Positions 34,684-44,909 of a stretch of DNA of 57,554 bases are shown piece by piece. The notes beneath the pieces were generated by a model. The model was given only the letters and a program-made list of their open reading frames with translations. It was not told where the DNA came from and did no database searches. The position numbers and the translations under genes were made by a program. Positions within the stretch are counted from its first letter, which is position 1, and the number at the start of each line of letters is the position of its first letter. Source of the DNA: Chara braunii (taxonomy: Eukaryota; Streptophyta; Charophyceae; Charales; Characeae); NCBI GenBank assembly GCA_003427395.1, contig BFEA01000584.1:447156-504709 (forward strand), in the 5' to 3' direction.

Positions 34684-35184
34684 ATGGCTGCAACGGATTC
34701 AGAGTACCGGTGCTTCGTTGGAGGTCTTGCTTGGGCTACGGATGACCAAGCTCTGCAGAATGCGTTCCGCCAGTGCGGGGACGTGGTGGACTGCAAGGTC
34801 ATAATGGACCGGGAGACTGGAAGGTCGAGAGGCTTCGGCTTCGTTACTTTCGCCGATGAGAAGTCCATGACCAACGCCATTAACACGATGAATGGCGCGG
34901 AGTTGGACAACAGATCCATCACTGTGAACCAAGCTCAGGCCAGAGGCGGCCGAAGCGGCGGCGGTGGCGGTGGCGGCGGTGGCTATGGCGGAAGCTTCGG
35001 CTCACGTAGAAGCGGAGGCTATGGCGGCGGCGGAGGCTACGGTGGGGGTGATCGTTATGGCAGCAGTGGGGGCGGCGACCGTTACGGCGGCGGCGACCGG
35101 TACGGTAGTGGTGGTGGTGGGTACAACGATGGAGGCTATGGCGGCGGCGGCTATGGCAGCCGCTCGCGAGGCGGTGGTTACTAG
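34684..35184 (+). CDS. Glycine-rich RNA-binding protein, second copy
   Basis: The 166-residue protein has an RRM at about 7-86 with RNP2 CFVGGL (10-15) and RNP1 RGFGFVTF (49-56), and a longer Gly/Tyr/Arg tail (about 89-166) with YGG and DRYG repeats, ending SRSRGGGY like the paralogue. It should bind single-stranded RNA and act in mRNA processing or stability, as plant GRP7-type proteins do. The ATG at 34684 was chosen by alignment with the first gene. An in-frame upstream extension of 50 codons begins within the TATA box and is not credible. The frame is uninterrupted. Compared with the first copy the tail is 24 residues longer, a length change typical of Gly-repeat slippage. The promoter contains an extra block not shared with the first gene. 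Confidence 0.95.
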   Translation: MAATDSEYRCFVGGLAWATDDQALQNAFRQCGDVVDCKVIMDRETGRSRGFGFVTFADEKSMTNAINTMNGAELDNRSITVNQAQARGGRSGGGGGGGGGYGGSFGSRRSGGYGGGGGYGGGDRYGSSGGGDRYGGGDRYGSGGGGYNDGGYGGGGYGSRSRGGGY

Positions 35185-38100
35185 AGAGCCCCCCTTGAAA
35201 CCTCTTTGCGGATCATCGTGTCCACAGGGTAATGGGGGGCGTAGGTAGTCGCCCCGCCCAGACCTATGGAGTTTCAGCCTCTCGTGTGACCCTCGTTTCC
35301 TGTTACTGCAGTGGACGTAGCTGGTGGTTTGACTCCTCCGCACAGAGGTGCTCTCTCTCCGTGAGCTTTCCTTTTCTATTGTAGTTTTTTGTCTTTTTGT
35401 TGTCGCATCCATATGGCACCTGACGATTACCAGGTACTCGATATCTGGAGTAGATTTCGGATTATGGATGTGAACGTTATAGAGGAGGTGATACGCCTTC
35501 TTTTGCAGTAGAGGAGTTGGTACGCCTTCTTCTGCAGTCTGTCACATTCTTATATCATGTGACTAATAGTAGTAACCGGGTATAGCTTTGGACTCTTGTA
35601 GTGATGATCGAGGAGCAGTGCCATACCGTGGTCCCCACTCGTGGGGTATTCTCTTTGTCGCCTTCTCCTCTCTTTCGCTCTCTTTCGCTCTCTGTCTTGC
35701 TGATCGGTTTGATTCGCTCTGCGGCACTGTTCTTGAATCGCCTCGGTATACGTACTCTTGTGTGATAGTACTTGGGAAGTGGTGATGATGACGCAATTTT
35801 GACCGATAAGTCAGTCTGGAGACGTTCCACAACTGATCGTCGTGAGGTTATTGTGTGAACAGGAAAGGCTTTTTACTGAACGGAAGGTTTCTGGAGATGT
35901 TCGGAAGAGTTCTTAACTGTTTTTAACTGAACGGAACGGAAGGTTTCTGGAATTGTTGTTTCTGGAATCAAGACGGAATGGGCTTCGAAAGACCAAGTGC
36001 GTTGGCAATGCCTCATCTGTCGATATTTCGAGGAAGGCTGTAATGACTACCTCGTGTAGCTGGAGTGTACGGATTATATGCCTTGGGTGCACAGCTATTA
36101 TGGTCCTGTGAATTGAGACGGGAGTAAAGGGAAGGGTAGTTGATGGATTAGCTGCTGCCTGTGTATGTTACGATGTGAACGGAAACGAGCTGCGGTGAGT
36201 TGCCTTCTCCACTTGGAAGGTAAATGCTTGTTGGGGGCTAATTGTATGTGGCTCCCTCGGCGGCTACTTCGGATTTCCCGAGTGAGAGTGGTCTACATGT
36301 TTCTGGTAGCTGACTACATGTACCATCATCTGTTCGTTCTTTTCGAGTGGGTAGTAAGTTTTTTGATTGGGTTTTATGCAGATCGCCGTGAATTGAGATT
36401 TAAGAATTTCGTATAGATCCTCGTGAACTGTTTTTGACGGATGGACCAGATGAACATGATGATGAAGCTGCTGCTGATGATTATGTCGGAGTAGGTCCGT
36501 GTGATCAGGTTCTGCTTTTTTGACGACTGCTGCGTGTATGGTAGTTTCAGTGCGTCTTCGGTGAAGTTTCGGTTCCCCGTTTCCATGACTATGGAAGTGA
36601 GGGGATGGTTACTGTGAAGATGGGGTCGGTGTGCGGTGACGATGGGGGGGGTTTGTTGGGCTTTCGACGAGATCGGATTTGGTGACATGACATGGCATGT
36701 AAGGTGTTTTACGCTCTCTCTGTACGCGTTGGACGGTTTTTTAAAGTCCTTTGCGTGGTGCCAGAACTGTCCTGTGTAGGCGTTGTCGGGGAAGGATTGA
36801 TTGTTGACTCAGGTGGTTCGTTTCTTGTATGTGGAGGGCGCGGATTTAGGAATTAGCGCCCGCCATAATTATAGAAGTAGTGAACACTGATGCAAAAGGT
36901 CACGCGTTCGAAAGGACACTCGTTCGTTGATATAAGACGTATGCAGAATGGGTGAATGGGATGGTGATGGGAAGCGTGTTACCCACGTTCGCAATCGTCT
37001 CTTCTACCTTGGTGCAACTGATATCGTTGGAGTGTCCTAGTTCGTCTTGCTTCTATGGTGATATTTCGAGGAACTACGTAAGCTGTTACTGAACGGATTC
37101 TGCGATGTGGTATGTTGCCTTGCGAGTGTTTCATCGGTCAGTCGATTCTACTGGATATTGATGATTGCGCTTTTTTCGTTTCAAGATTCGGTTCGAGGTT
37201 GGCTGCTTCAAATGGCTGCGTAGAGGTTTGGTAGAAACGGTATTTGCTCTTCAGGAGGTCAGCGACGGTTCTCGTTTGGTTCGGTTTGGTTTCGATTCGG
37301 TTGTATCGTTGTTCCACGCATGTCTGTAGAGAGGTGTGGTCGTCGTATGTTTGTTCTTGATGTGGAAGGGTTAACGTAGTGGCTGTCACACGCATGTCTG
37401 TAGAGAGGTGTGTCGTCGTATGTTCTTGATGCGGAAGGTTAACGAGTGTTCTTATTGAGTTTGGTTCGGTGAGGTCTGGTATCGGTTCCGGTTTGATCAC
37501 TGTTACACGCATGGTTATTACAGTAGTACGAGGGGCAGTAAATGGTACTGTTCATTCCCAGTGGTTATGGTTCTCAGCGCAGCGGCTAGTTTTGTCGGTG
37601 TCTTTCAGTGGTTCTGGGTGGGATATTTTTGGGCGATATTTCACGTGTTGTTGCTTCTTGAGTCCGTTGGCCGTCGATGGTGGTCTTGATCCTTATTTTG
37701 CATGCCCCGTGAAGCGGTACTTATCCTCGCATGACTTTTGAAGTACGACGGTGAGTGAGGTTTAAGTACCGAGGATGAGCGTACAATGAGGATGTGTTTT
37801 TATGCTTAGCGGCTACTTCCGTCGGTCTCTATCAGTGGTTCTGGGTTGGCGAGATTTTCGGGAACATTTTCACGTGTTGTTGCTCTTGGATTCCGTTGGT
37901 TAGCGATGGGTGGTGGCCTCGATTATATTTTCCTCGCACGTGAGGAACGGTGTCTTTCGTGGGATTGTTTCGGCTCCAATTTGCGGGTGTGTTCATGGGT
38001 CGGTTTCGTTTCAGAACCTCAGCGAGATGCGGATGGAGGTGGAACTACTGGGGATGGATGATGGACGATGGCGAGCTGGAGTGATGATGAACTTTGATTG

Positions 38101-38220
38101 GCGCCTTCGGTTATGAATACTGCCTGACAGTCCCCGTCTTTTGGGGGATGAAGGATGCACTATGAGAAGTACGAGCTATGATGTTTGTTTTGAGGTTGGA
38201 TTCAGTTCCGAGGGTTCTTT
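35185..38220. other. 3' flank of second GRP gene, no ORF supported
   Basis: Non-coding DNA related to 1738-4500. CAATTTTGACCGATAAG near 35795 and GTAAGCTGTTACTGAACGG near 37077 have clear partners in the first flank. No coding sequence was found. Confidence 0.5.
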
Positions 38221-38275
38221 CTGATGATCGTAGGTGGTCACATATATAAATGCTGGCGGTCTGCTGATTATCTTG

Positions 38276-38515
38276 CTCTTGTCGCCTTGAATACGATGTT
38301 GTCTTTTTCGAAAGTATGCTTCAAGCACGCGCTTGCGATCGCTAGTACCGAATGTTTTACAAGCTGTGAATTTCTCCTCTGGACATGGTGTGTGGCTCTT
38401 GTCGCCGTGAATACGGTGTTGTCTTTTTTGACAGTATATGCTTCAAGCACTTGCGATCGCTAGTACCGAATGTTTCAAGCTGTGAATTTCTCATTTGGAC
38501 ATGGTGTATTATCTC
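38276..38515. repeat. 120-bp tandem duplication
   Basis: Copies begin with CTCTTGTCGCC at about 38276 and 38396 and contain GAATACG(A/G)TGTTGTCTTTTT and CTTGCGATCGCTAGTACCG. The first GRP block has a single copy (4508-4615). Confidence 0.85.
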
Positions 38516-38630
38516 CGGTGTGAGAACAAGATGAATGTTTTGATGTTTGGAATTTGAGTACTTAGTAATATTCAACGAATAAGTTGAATCATACGTGTAT
38601 TATCCTTTGAGCGGACGAGGTGTTTTGTTT

Positions 38631-38945
38631 GGTCAGCGTCTAACATGCCAATCCTCTTTGGAACGTAGATTGAGGTTACGCATGATATGAAATCTGTCGT
38701 CTGTATTATGAACAAAACAATAGTCGCGCTTTGGATATTACGCGTGATATGAGATCTCTGTCGTCCGTTTGGTTTGGTCAGCGTCTAACATGCCAGTCCT
38801 CTTTTGAACGTAGATTGAGGTTACGCATGATATGAAATCTGTCGTCTGTATAATGAACGAAACAATAGTCGCGCTTTGGATATTACGCATGATATGAGAT
38901 CTCTGTCGTCCGTATCATGAACGAGGTACTTGTCGCGCTTTGGAT
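38631..38945. repeat. 145-bp tandem repeat with internal 70-bp subrepeats
   Basis: GGTCAGCGTCTAACATGCCA starts units at 38631 and 38776. Within each, TTACGC(A/G)TGATATGA occurs twice and TAGTCGCGCTTTGGATAT once or more. Confidence 0.85.
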
Positions 38946-39042
38946 ATGGCAGTTGTAAACCTGTCATGGAATGAGCAATTACAATGAGCAGCAATTGAAT
39001 CGGCTTTTGAGGGGATTGAATGGGTGTGGTTAAAAGCTTTCT

Positions 39043-39134
39043 TGCCCCGCATACAACGAACGGTTATTGCAGGTGTATAAGACCTGAAAGATACGCCAAG
39101 TACCGCTATTACTCTACGTTGTATTCGGGGGAAT
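39043..39134. mobile_element. Foldback element (short MITE-like), copy 1
   Basis: Left arm GCCCCGCATACAACG-AACGG and right arm CTACGTTGTATTCGGGG can pair; the loop contains GACCTGAAAGATACGCC. The same architecture and loop motif occur at 42042-42135. No ORF. Probably a miniature inverted-repeat element. Confidence 0.65.
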
Positions 39135-39163
39135 TAGGTTGTGAGAAAATGTTGTGAGCTACG

Positions 39164-39250
39164 TTCTTGCACCGAATACGACGGACGGTCGTTGTCGTTG
39201 TTTGAGTACAGTTTTAATCGTTTTGCGTCGTATTCTGGGGTAGAAGGTAG
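39164..39250. mobile_element. Foldback element, copy 2 (diverged)
   Basis: Arms TTGCACCGAATACGACGGAC and GCGTCGTATTCTGGGG are related to copy 1 but mutated. Another left-arm-like sequence follows at about 39275-39300. Confidence 0.5.
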
Positions 39251-39738
39251 TGAGGAGAACGTTGTGAGCTGCGTTCTTGCCTGGAATACGACGCACGGGC
39301 ATTGTATGTCCCCGTTCTCGAATGTGCATGGTGTGCGTATGCAGTTTGCCGTGAGATGACCAACATTGACTGGGTTTCAAAACGTCTTCGAGATGTGTAC
39401 AGGCTGCTGTGAAAACATGAATCGATTAATGGCGTATGTCGGATTCATTTGTTTCGTGTACACTCTCGATCTGAGATCACCCGTCCCTAGTTAGTTTTAC
39501 AAATGCTTGGTTTCCAAAATTCCGAGTGATTTCGTTTGTGTTCACAATTCGATGATGGCGGTTTCTGTTTTCGTTCTATATGACGTGTTGCGTGCGTATG
39601 GGATCTTTGATTTTCTCTGCGTGGGTCCCTAAATTCCGATGGCAGCTAGTGTTTGTGCGTGCCAGGAATTTAGAGTGATAGGATCGGTGTGCCAGTGTGT
39701 GGTAGAGGTCACGGTCGCACTCGCACGGATTAAGAGAA

Positions 39739-40082
39739 CTTGGCAGTTCATCTTTCGCTATCGATGGGCAATCGCGTAATACGTGCGAGTGGGACCTAAC
39801 TCTCGTCCTCTGGATCTTGGCAGTTCATCGTCGCTATCGGTGGTTAAATCTGTTAGTACGTGCCAGTGGAGCCTAGTAACTTGGCAGTTGATCTTCGCTA
39901 TCGATGGTCAATCGCGTAATACGTGCGAGTGGGACCTTAACTCTCGTCCTCTTGATCTTGGCAGTTCATCGTCGCTATCGACGGTCAAATCTCTTAGTAC
40001 GTGCCAGTGGAGCCTAGCCCATGTCCTTTTCCACATCTTTCTCTTGATGGTCGATCTCGTAATACGTGCGAGTGGGGTCTAG
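39739..40082 (+). repeat. Tandem array related to the second GRP promoter
   Basis: Five units of about 60 bp start near 39739, 39817, 39880, 39958 and 40042. They carry TTGGCAGTT(C/G)ATC-TCGCTATCG and CGTGC(G/C)AGTGG. Units 1 and 3 retain CGTGCGAGTGGGACC exactly as in the promoter at 34490-34504, including the TCP-like GTGGGACC. Units 2 and 4 form a distinct subtype. Confidence 0.85.
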
Positions 40083-40489
40083 CTGACGTCATCTTCCCCG
40101 TGCGGCAGTGGCCTGCGTGAGATATGACATGAATTGTCATCGAGAACGTGCGAGGAAGACGGTCTCTAGGGAGTGGAGATTATGTTGCAAGCGGTTTTGC
40201 AGCATATGTGTAGAACAGGTCGGTCTTAGATCCGTGTCCGTGGGTAGAGTAATGGTGTATCCATTCACGGCGTGCCATCCGCGAAAGTTCAGTTCTGAAT
40301 GAGACTGAAATATTGAATGTATCTGAACGTGGAGTTTGCCTTGATGCGTTCCAAATGTCGATGGATGAGTATGTGTCAAAAGCGTGAATGAGTACGATTG
40401 GGAAAGAAACGGAATCGTACGAAGATTGAGCGCATGTCGGTCTCTTGTGTTGGTGTTAGCAGGTTGTGGGTGTATCACCCTCTTGCTCG

Positions 40490-40900
40490 TGAAGGTTCTG
40501 CAAGTGCTTGTCATTGTCTTCCCACGAGCACTACGCACCCTTATTGTGGCTGTATCTGGCCGGAAATATAGCTTGTACACATTCAGTTTTAGGGTGTGGT
40601 AACGTTCGGGGAAAGACGGTAGCTTTCGGCGGCTTACGAATGAGTATTATGCTCTTCATGTGTTTGGTCATACTAGGTCTTTCGGCATGTTGTCAGTCAA
40701 ATAATGGTAGATTCGAAACTTCGCTGCGCTTTTGCTGGTGTGCTCATTAAGGATCTGCAAGTGCTTGCTAGCTTTCGGCGGCCTATGAAAGAACCATTAT
40801 GCTCTTTCATGTGCTCGTCGTAGAACTTAATCTTTCGACATGTTTTCGGTCGGATGGAGGGTAGATTCGAAACTTCGCTGTGCTTTATTTGTGTTTCCAC
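40490..40900. repeat. Direct repeats of about 130 bp
   Basis: TAGCTTTCGGCGGC near 40620 and 40769 begins copies that share TTATGCTCTT-CATGTG and GTAGATTCGAAACTTCGCTG. Confidence 0.8.
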
Positions 40901-41166
40901 GACCACGGTTTTTTCTGCTCTTTTCCTATATAGCGTGGTGAGGGCTCGTGTCATCGACGTACTCTGTTCACGTTCCGCGTTCTATAGGAAGGTGTTATCT
41001 TCCCTGGGCCAAGTCCCACTACCTAGCAGCGGCGAGCTTTTTAACGGCCTGAATCTGGACGTGTTTGTGCAGACGTGCAGTCGATGAAAAACTTCAACGC
41101 GATTCCTTTCACATGTGCTCTAAACGCGCATCCATATAGTCGTTGCGGAATTCAGAGCTGCTAGCT

Positions 41167-41298
41167 GGATTGAATTTCTCACATTCTCCACAAAGACGTC
41201 CAGATTCAGGCGTGGAGGGAACTCAGCACTGGACTAAAATTTCCCCCAATCTCCACAAACACGTCCAGATTCAGGCGTGGAGGGAACTCAGCACTCTG
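41167..41298. repeat. 65-bp tandem duplication
   Basis: Two copies share CTCCACAAA-ACGTCCAGATTC and GGCGTGGAGGGAACTCAGCA. Confidence 0.85.
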
Positions 41299-41487
41299 CT
41301 ATCGTAGTGGTACTTCGCCTCCCGACCGGTCCGTGGAAGTCTCATCTCTTTTTGAGATGACGGTCCTTTGTCTCGAGGATGAGCTCTGCGTTTGAGAGAG
41401 AGTTGCGGTCGTATCCAAGCGTACGGAGATGAAAAGCGTACGGAATGAAAAGAAAAGCGTACGGAGATGTGTGCGATGGCGAGAGGC

Positions 41488-41547
41488 ACCTCCACTCCTA
41501 ATGGAGGTGTTGGGCCCACCTCCACTCCCAATGGAGGTGTTGGGCCG
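41488..41547. repeat. 30-bp tandem duplication of a hairpin
   Basis: Each 30-bp unit contains ACCTCCACTC and TGGAGGT, which pair, followed by GTTGGGCC. The units differ at two positions at most. Confidence 0.85.
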
Positions 41548-41566
41548 TCGCTGCACTCTACTCTCG

Positions 41567-41672
41567 AAATGTGCAAAACGAGAGTGGATCTTCCGCCAGC
41601 TAGATAATGGAAAGATACACCCCCATGATTGTTGTCTTTTGTGCATGTCGAGAGTAGTGCAGCGAGGCCCTT
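41567..41672 (+). repeat. Hairpin-bearing repeat adjacent to U6 relic
   Basis: AAATGTGCAAAACGAGA is followed by ATCTTCC and a pairing GGAAAGAT, then TTGTCTTTTGTGCATGT and AGTGCAGCGAGGCCC. Copies at 47345, 47420 and 47964 preserve the pairing arms. This copy runs straight into the U6-like sequence. Confidence 0.7.
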
Positions 41673-41778
41673 GATTAGTCGGGACATCCCTTATGATTGG
41701 ACCGATACGGAGAGGGAAAAGATTAGTATGGCCCCTGACGCAAAATCATGACACGCATGAATAGAGCAATGGGCCGCA
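41666..41778 (+). pseudogene. U6 snRNA-derived, nearly full length but degenerate
   Basis: GGGACATCC, ATTGGACCGATACGGAGAG, GATTAGTATGGCCCCTGACG, CATGACACGCATGAAT and CAATGG follow the order of plant U6 from the 5' stem to the 3' end. The ACAGAG box reads ACGGAG, and there are insertions in the 5' stem-loop and near the catalytic AGC region. No plant USE (RTCCCACATCG) or TATA box at the expected spacing is visible, so an inactive copy is most likely. Confidence 0.8.
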
Positions 41779-41872
41779 AATGAAAAGATAAGACGAAAAA
41801 CAGCGGAAGTGTGTTGAACGAGGCAGTTATATGTCTGTGCCTTGCATACGCAATAGGTAGGTAGCAGGGTGC

Positions 41873-41962
41873 ACGGGCGTTTCCCACTTCCACAAACACG
41901 CCCGTAGGGGACTACCTGGGCGTTTCCCACTTCCACGAACACACCCGTAGGGGAACACCTGT
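41873..41962. repeat. 43-bp tandem duplication
   Basis: GGGCGTTTCCCACTTCCAC followed by AACAC-CCCGTAGGGGA occurs twice in a row. Confidence 0.85.
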
Positions 41963-42041
41963 ACTTGCTTTTGCAAGACGTCTCCTCTCCTTGTGCGTGC
42001 ATCAAAGCGGCGGAGTTCCACTCTTTGAACAAATGTTCTAC

Positions 42042-42135
42042 CTTCTTCCCCCGAATACAACGTACGGTCATTCATGTAGACTGAGAGATACCCAAAATTC
42101 AGCTATAACGACTGTACGTTGTATTCGGGAGAAGA
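42042..42135. mobile_element. Foldback element, best-preserved copy
   Basis: The arms at 42042-42072 and 42107-42135 pair over about 28 bp (CCCGAATACAACGTAC with GTACGTTGTATTCGGG at the core). The 34-nt loop contains GACTGAGAGATACCC. Downstream, 42163-42200 repeats the loop and part of an arm. Confidence 0.75.
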
Positions 42136-42427
42136 CTGAAGAGGGCTTCGGATTGTAGGCTGCATGTAGACTGAAAGATACCCAAAATTCAGCTACCTCC
42201 CCTAGAGTTGGCACAAAATTTTGCTGTGAGCAATTCTCCCGTAAGACTTTTCCAGGCTGCGGAATGTGTGAACACACAAAACTATGTTTTTGTTTTTCCG
42301 AGCCGCGATCTTCGGTCTGTGGGGTCCCGGAAAATGGTTTGCGGGAGAAGTTTCACCTTTCCATGGACATCTGCTGCAGGCTGTGGGGCCCTGCAAACAG
42401 TTTTTAGAGTTTTTTTTTTCCGCGGTG

Positions 42428-42552
42428 CTGTGGGGTCCAACCCTTGGTAGGATTTGAACCTACAATATCTCACCTTTAGACGAAGTTTTTCCTTTCCGCA
42501 GTCCTGTGGGGTCCCAACCCTTGGTAGGATTTGAACCTACAATATCTCACGG
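42428..42552 (-). repeat. Tandem tRNA-like T-arm segment, two copies
   Basis: A segment of about 46 bp (CTGTGGGGTCC through AACCCTTGGTAGGATTTG to ATATCTCAC) occurs at 42428 and about 42503. Its minus strand carries GTAGG-TTCAAAT-CCTAC, a perfect tRNA T-arm and B box. The rest does not fold as a tRNA. Confidence 0.6.
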
Positions 42553-42649
42553 GTATATGAGTTTGAACTTTGAACCAATTAAACTCTTATGAAGCCCAGA
42601 AACTTGGTCCTGGAGCAACTCAAGGGTGGTACCCATAACTCTTTGGACA

Positions 42650-43275
42650 TATGTTCCCCACAGTTGTGCTGATTTTTAGTGCCTTTGGTCAGGGCTGGTA
42701 GTCCAGAAGCTCTGTTGGGTTAACTGTTTCCAGAGTTGTGCAGGATATTTAGTGCGTCCGGTTACGGGAGTCCCAGGAGGGACTGGTGCCAGAGTCGTCC
42801 GCGAAACAGACTCGCGTTGCGGATGAGAGGCTGCGACCAGTTGCACCGTTTCAGTGCCTTCGGTCAGGACTCCTGGTCCCCAAGCTCTTTTGAATAAATA
42901 AATGTTTTCCAAGTTCTGCAGATATTTAGTGCCTTTGGTTAGGGCTTCGAGTCCCAGGAGGGACCCTGGTGCAAAAGTCCTCCGTGAAAGACTTACGTTG
43001 CGAGAGGGCGCGATCAGCAGTTGTTGCACCGTTGCGAGAGTCCGACTAGGCGCACCGCTTACCATCTGCGAAGATGACGAATGTATGTGGACAACAAATG
43101 TCCCCGAGTTGTGCAGAGATTTAGCGTCTTCGGTTATGGCTTAGCGAGTCCCAGGAGGGACCGTTGTTGTGCGAGAGTATGCGAAAGACTCGTCTTGTGA
43201 GAGAGTCCGTGGGTAGTCGCACTGCTTAGGATCTGCTGCGAAGATGATGAATGTATGTGGACAACGGTGTCCAGG
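42650..43275. repeat. Degenerate tandem array of 177-196 bp units
   Basis: GTGCAG(A/G)-ATTTAG(T/C)G recurs near 42740, 42917 and 43112, each followed by GAGTCCCAGGAGGGAC and GAAAGACT-like blocks. A partial unit begins near 42668. Confidence 0.8.
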
Positions 43276-43490
43276 TGCATTTAAAATGTTGGTGGATGGG
43301 GAAGCTTTTGCAAGGGGGGTAGGGTGAGGAGTGTAGTAGTTGGAATGGTCCACCCTCGACAGCTGTTGAAAATTTTGTAATTGTTATTGTTATCTTGAAA
43401 ATAAAAAAGGGCGACGGCCTTCAGACCTACGCTATCAGAGTGGCACGGGGTCACTTGCCTGGCCGGGCCAAAAAAAAAATAAAAAAAAAT

Positions 43491-43625
43491 AAAAAAATTC
43501 AGCCTCCTGATGAGTCGGTGAAACTCCGACGAAACAGTTTGTCACAGCCCCTCGTTTGTTGTCCTCTTCTCTCTCTCTGCCTACGGTTTACCGGGCAGTT
43601 CTGTTTGTGACGATATATATATATT
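43491..43625 (+). repeat. Hammerhead-associated repeat, copy 1
   Basis: TTCAGCCTCCTGATGAG, CACAGCCCC-CGTTTGTTGTCC and, after a CT tract, GCCTACGGTTTACCGGGCAG, then GTGACGATATATATA. Parts recur inverted at 57090-57165 and 57477-57554. It follows an A-rich tail of another element at 43471-43490. Mobility is inferred from the copies, not from seen ends. Confidence 0.7.
43507..43543 (+). ncRNA. Hammerhead-ribozyme-like core
   Basis: All core elements of a hammerhead occur in order: CTGATGA (43507-43513), stem II GTCGG/CCGAC (43514-43518 with 43526-43530) closed by TGAAACT, then GAAAC (43531-43535) and a cleavage-type GTC (43541-43543). A minimal stem III (ACA with TGT, loop GTT) fits the short stem III of type I hammerheads seen in some retroelements. 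The flanks that should form stem I (CAGCCTC and ACAGCCCC) do not pair, so activity is doubtful. Confidence 0.6.
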
Positions 43626-44033
43626 TTCGAGTTTTATTTTTCATTCTGAATTCGGTGACGAATTTCGATGTGACCCTGAGGCAAAAGATATTGAGTTTAT
43701 TTTTTTGCATAACATTGTTTTTTTTCGGATTTTTTGGATTGTGTTCCTCCTTTTTTTTTGTTTTTTTTGCTGGGACCTTCCCTGGTCGTTGCACGGGCGG
43801 CCCGGCTGGTAGCCTAGCTTCAGACGTGATTGTGGAAGCCGTGGGTGAGGGGTAATTAAGGTCTATGTCATCTGGGTGGGTGAGAGGGGTAATTAAGGTC
43901 TTATGTCATCTGGGTGCACGCACATTTGAATCCGAACATGCGTCACAGATTGTTTCAACAGTGCCAACAGTTCGGGCCGCCCGTCACATCCGGGTGTACC
44001 AACTGAGCTAGTACTGTCTTCACCACAATTCCA

Positions 44034-44112
44034 GGTACGGTCATATTGAAAGTTGTGTTTAAACTGAAAAGATACCCCAAATACACAAAACCATAATGAC
44101 CGTGAGTTGTAG
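44034..44112. mobile_element. Foldback element, diverged copy
   Basis: TACGGTCAT near 44037 pairs with ATGACCGT near 44096. The interior contains AACTGAAAAGATACCCC, the loop motif of the family. Confidence 0.5.
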
Positions 44113-44209
44113 TTCTCAGCAAGTTCGGTTCGGTCACTCCGGGTAGACTGTGAGGACCCCGGCCTCAATTTTCTTATTGGTAATATCAGCCTTGGGCACT
44201 GGGCCCTAT

Positions 44210-44212
<3 letters not shown>

Positions 44213-44244
<32 letters not shown>

Positions 44245-44295
44245 CCCGAAATACAGCTATAGTGACGGTACGTTGTACTCTGGGGAAGAAGAAGG
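44213..44295. repeat. Poly(A) tract followed by a foldback half-element
   Basis: A's at 44213-44242, then GCCCGAAATACAGCTATAG, CGGTACGTTGTACTC and TGGGGAAGAAG, the right half of the foldback family. Confidence 0.55.
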
Positions 44296-44514
44296 TAGGT
44301 GGAGAATTTGACTGTCAGAGTGTATTTTTTGATGGCGGTCACAGCTGTGCTCACAATTTTGCATCAAAGTGATTATCAAAGAATCTCTCTCTCGAGGAAC
44401 GAATCCTGCTGTGGGATGATCCCTGCTGTCTGACTGTCGATTAGGATCTGATGGGGCTTTAGTCCAACAAACAACAACTGTCAAGGAGGAATAATTTGAT
44501 GAAGAGATCAGATA

Positions 44515-44905
44515 AGAAGGGGTGTAGGAAGTAGGGGTGGAGCAGAACATCCTCTTCTTGGGAAGGGAAGCGATCGATGCGGCCGAGATAAAAAGGGGTC
44601 TAGGAAGCAGGCAGGGGTGGAGCAGTGGTACACCTTTGTTGGACAGGGTAGCGATCGATGCCGCTGGCACAGGATTCCTTGGCCACAGCGGCAGGAGGCG
44701 TTGAGATAAGATCATCCGGCGAACAGTCCGAAATAAGAGGATGGTACCACTGAGATAAGAAGGGGTCTAGGGATCGAGGGGTGGAGCAGTGGTACACCCC
44801 TGTTGGACAGGGGAGCAATGGATCCCGCCGGCGCAGGATTCCTTGGCCGCAGCGGAAGGCGGCGTTGAGATGAGATCATCCGGCGAACAATCCGAGATAT
44901 AAACG
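44515..44905. repeat. 168-bp tandem repeat
   Basis: Units begin AGGGGTCTAGG at about 44593 and 44761 and share GGTGGAGCAGTGGTACACC, CACAGGATTCCTTGGCC-like sequence and GATCATCCGGCGAACA. A partial third unit lies to the left. Confidence 0.85.
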
Positions 44906-44909
44906 GACT

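Larger units (their letters stand above)
34330..38540 (+). repeat. Segmental duplication, copy B
   Basis: Counterpart of 1075-4650. The order of landmarks is kept from promoter to the TTGGACATGGTGT block near 38495. This copy is longer, through local tandem repeats and insertions. Confidence 0.8.

Noticed and set aside
41666-41778. Functional U6 gene
   Set aside because: Changes in the ACAGAG and catalytic regions and absence of USE and TATA elements.
42428-42552. Organellar tRNA insertion
   Set aside because: The T-arm is perfect, but the remainder matches no tRNA I know and the segment is tandemly duplicated.
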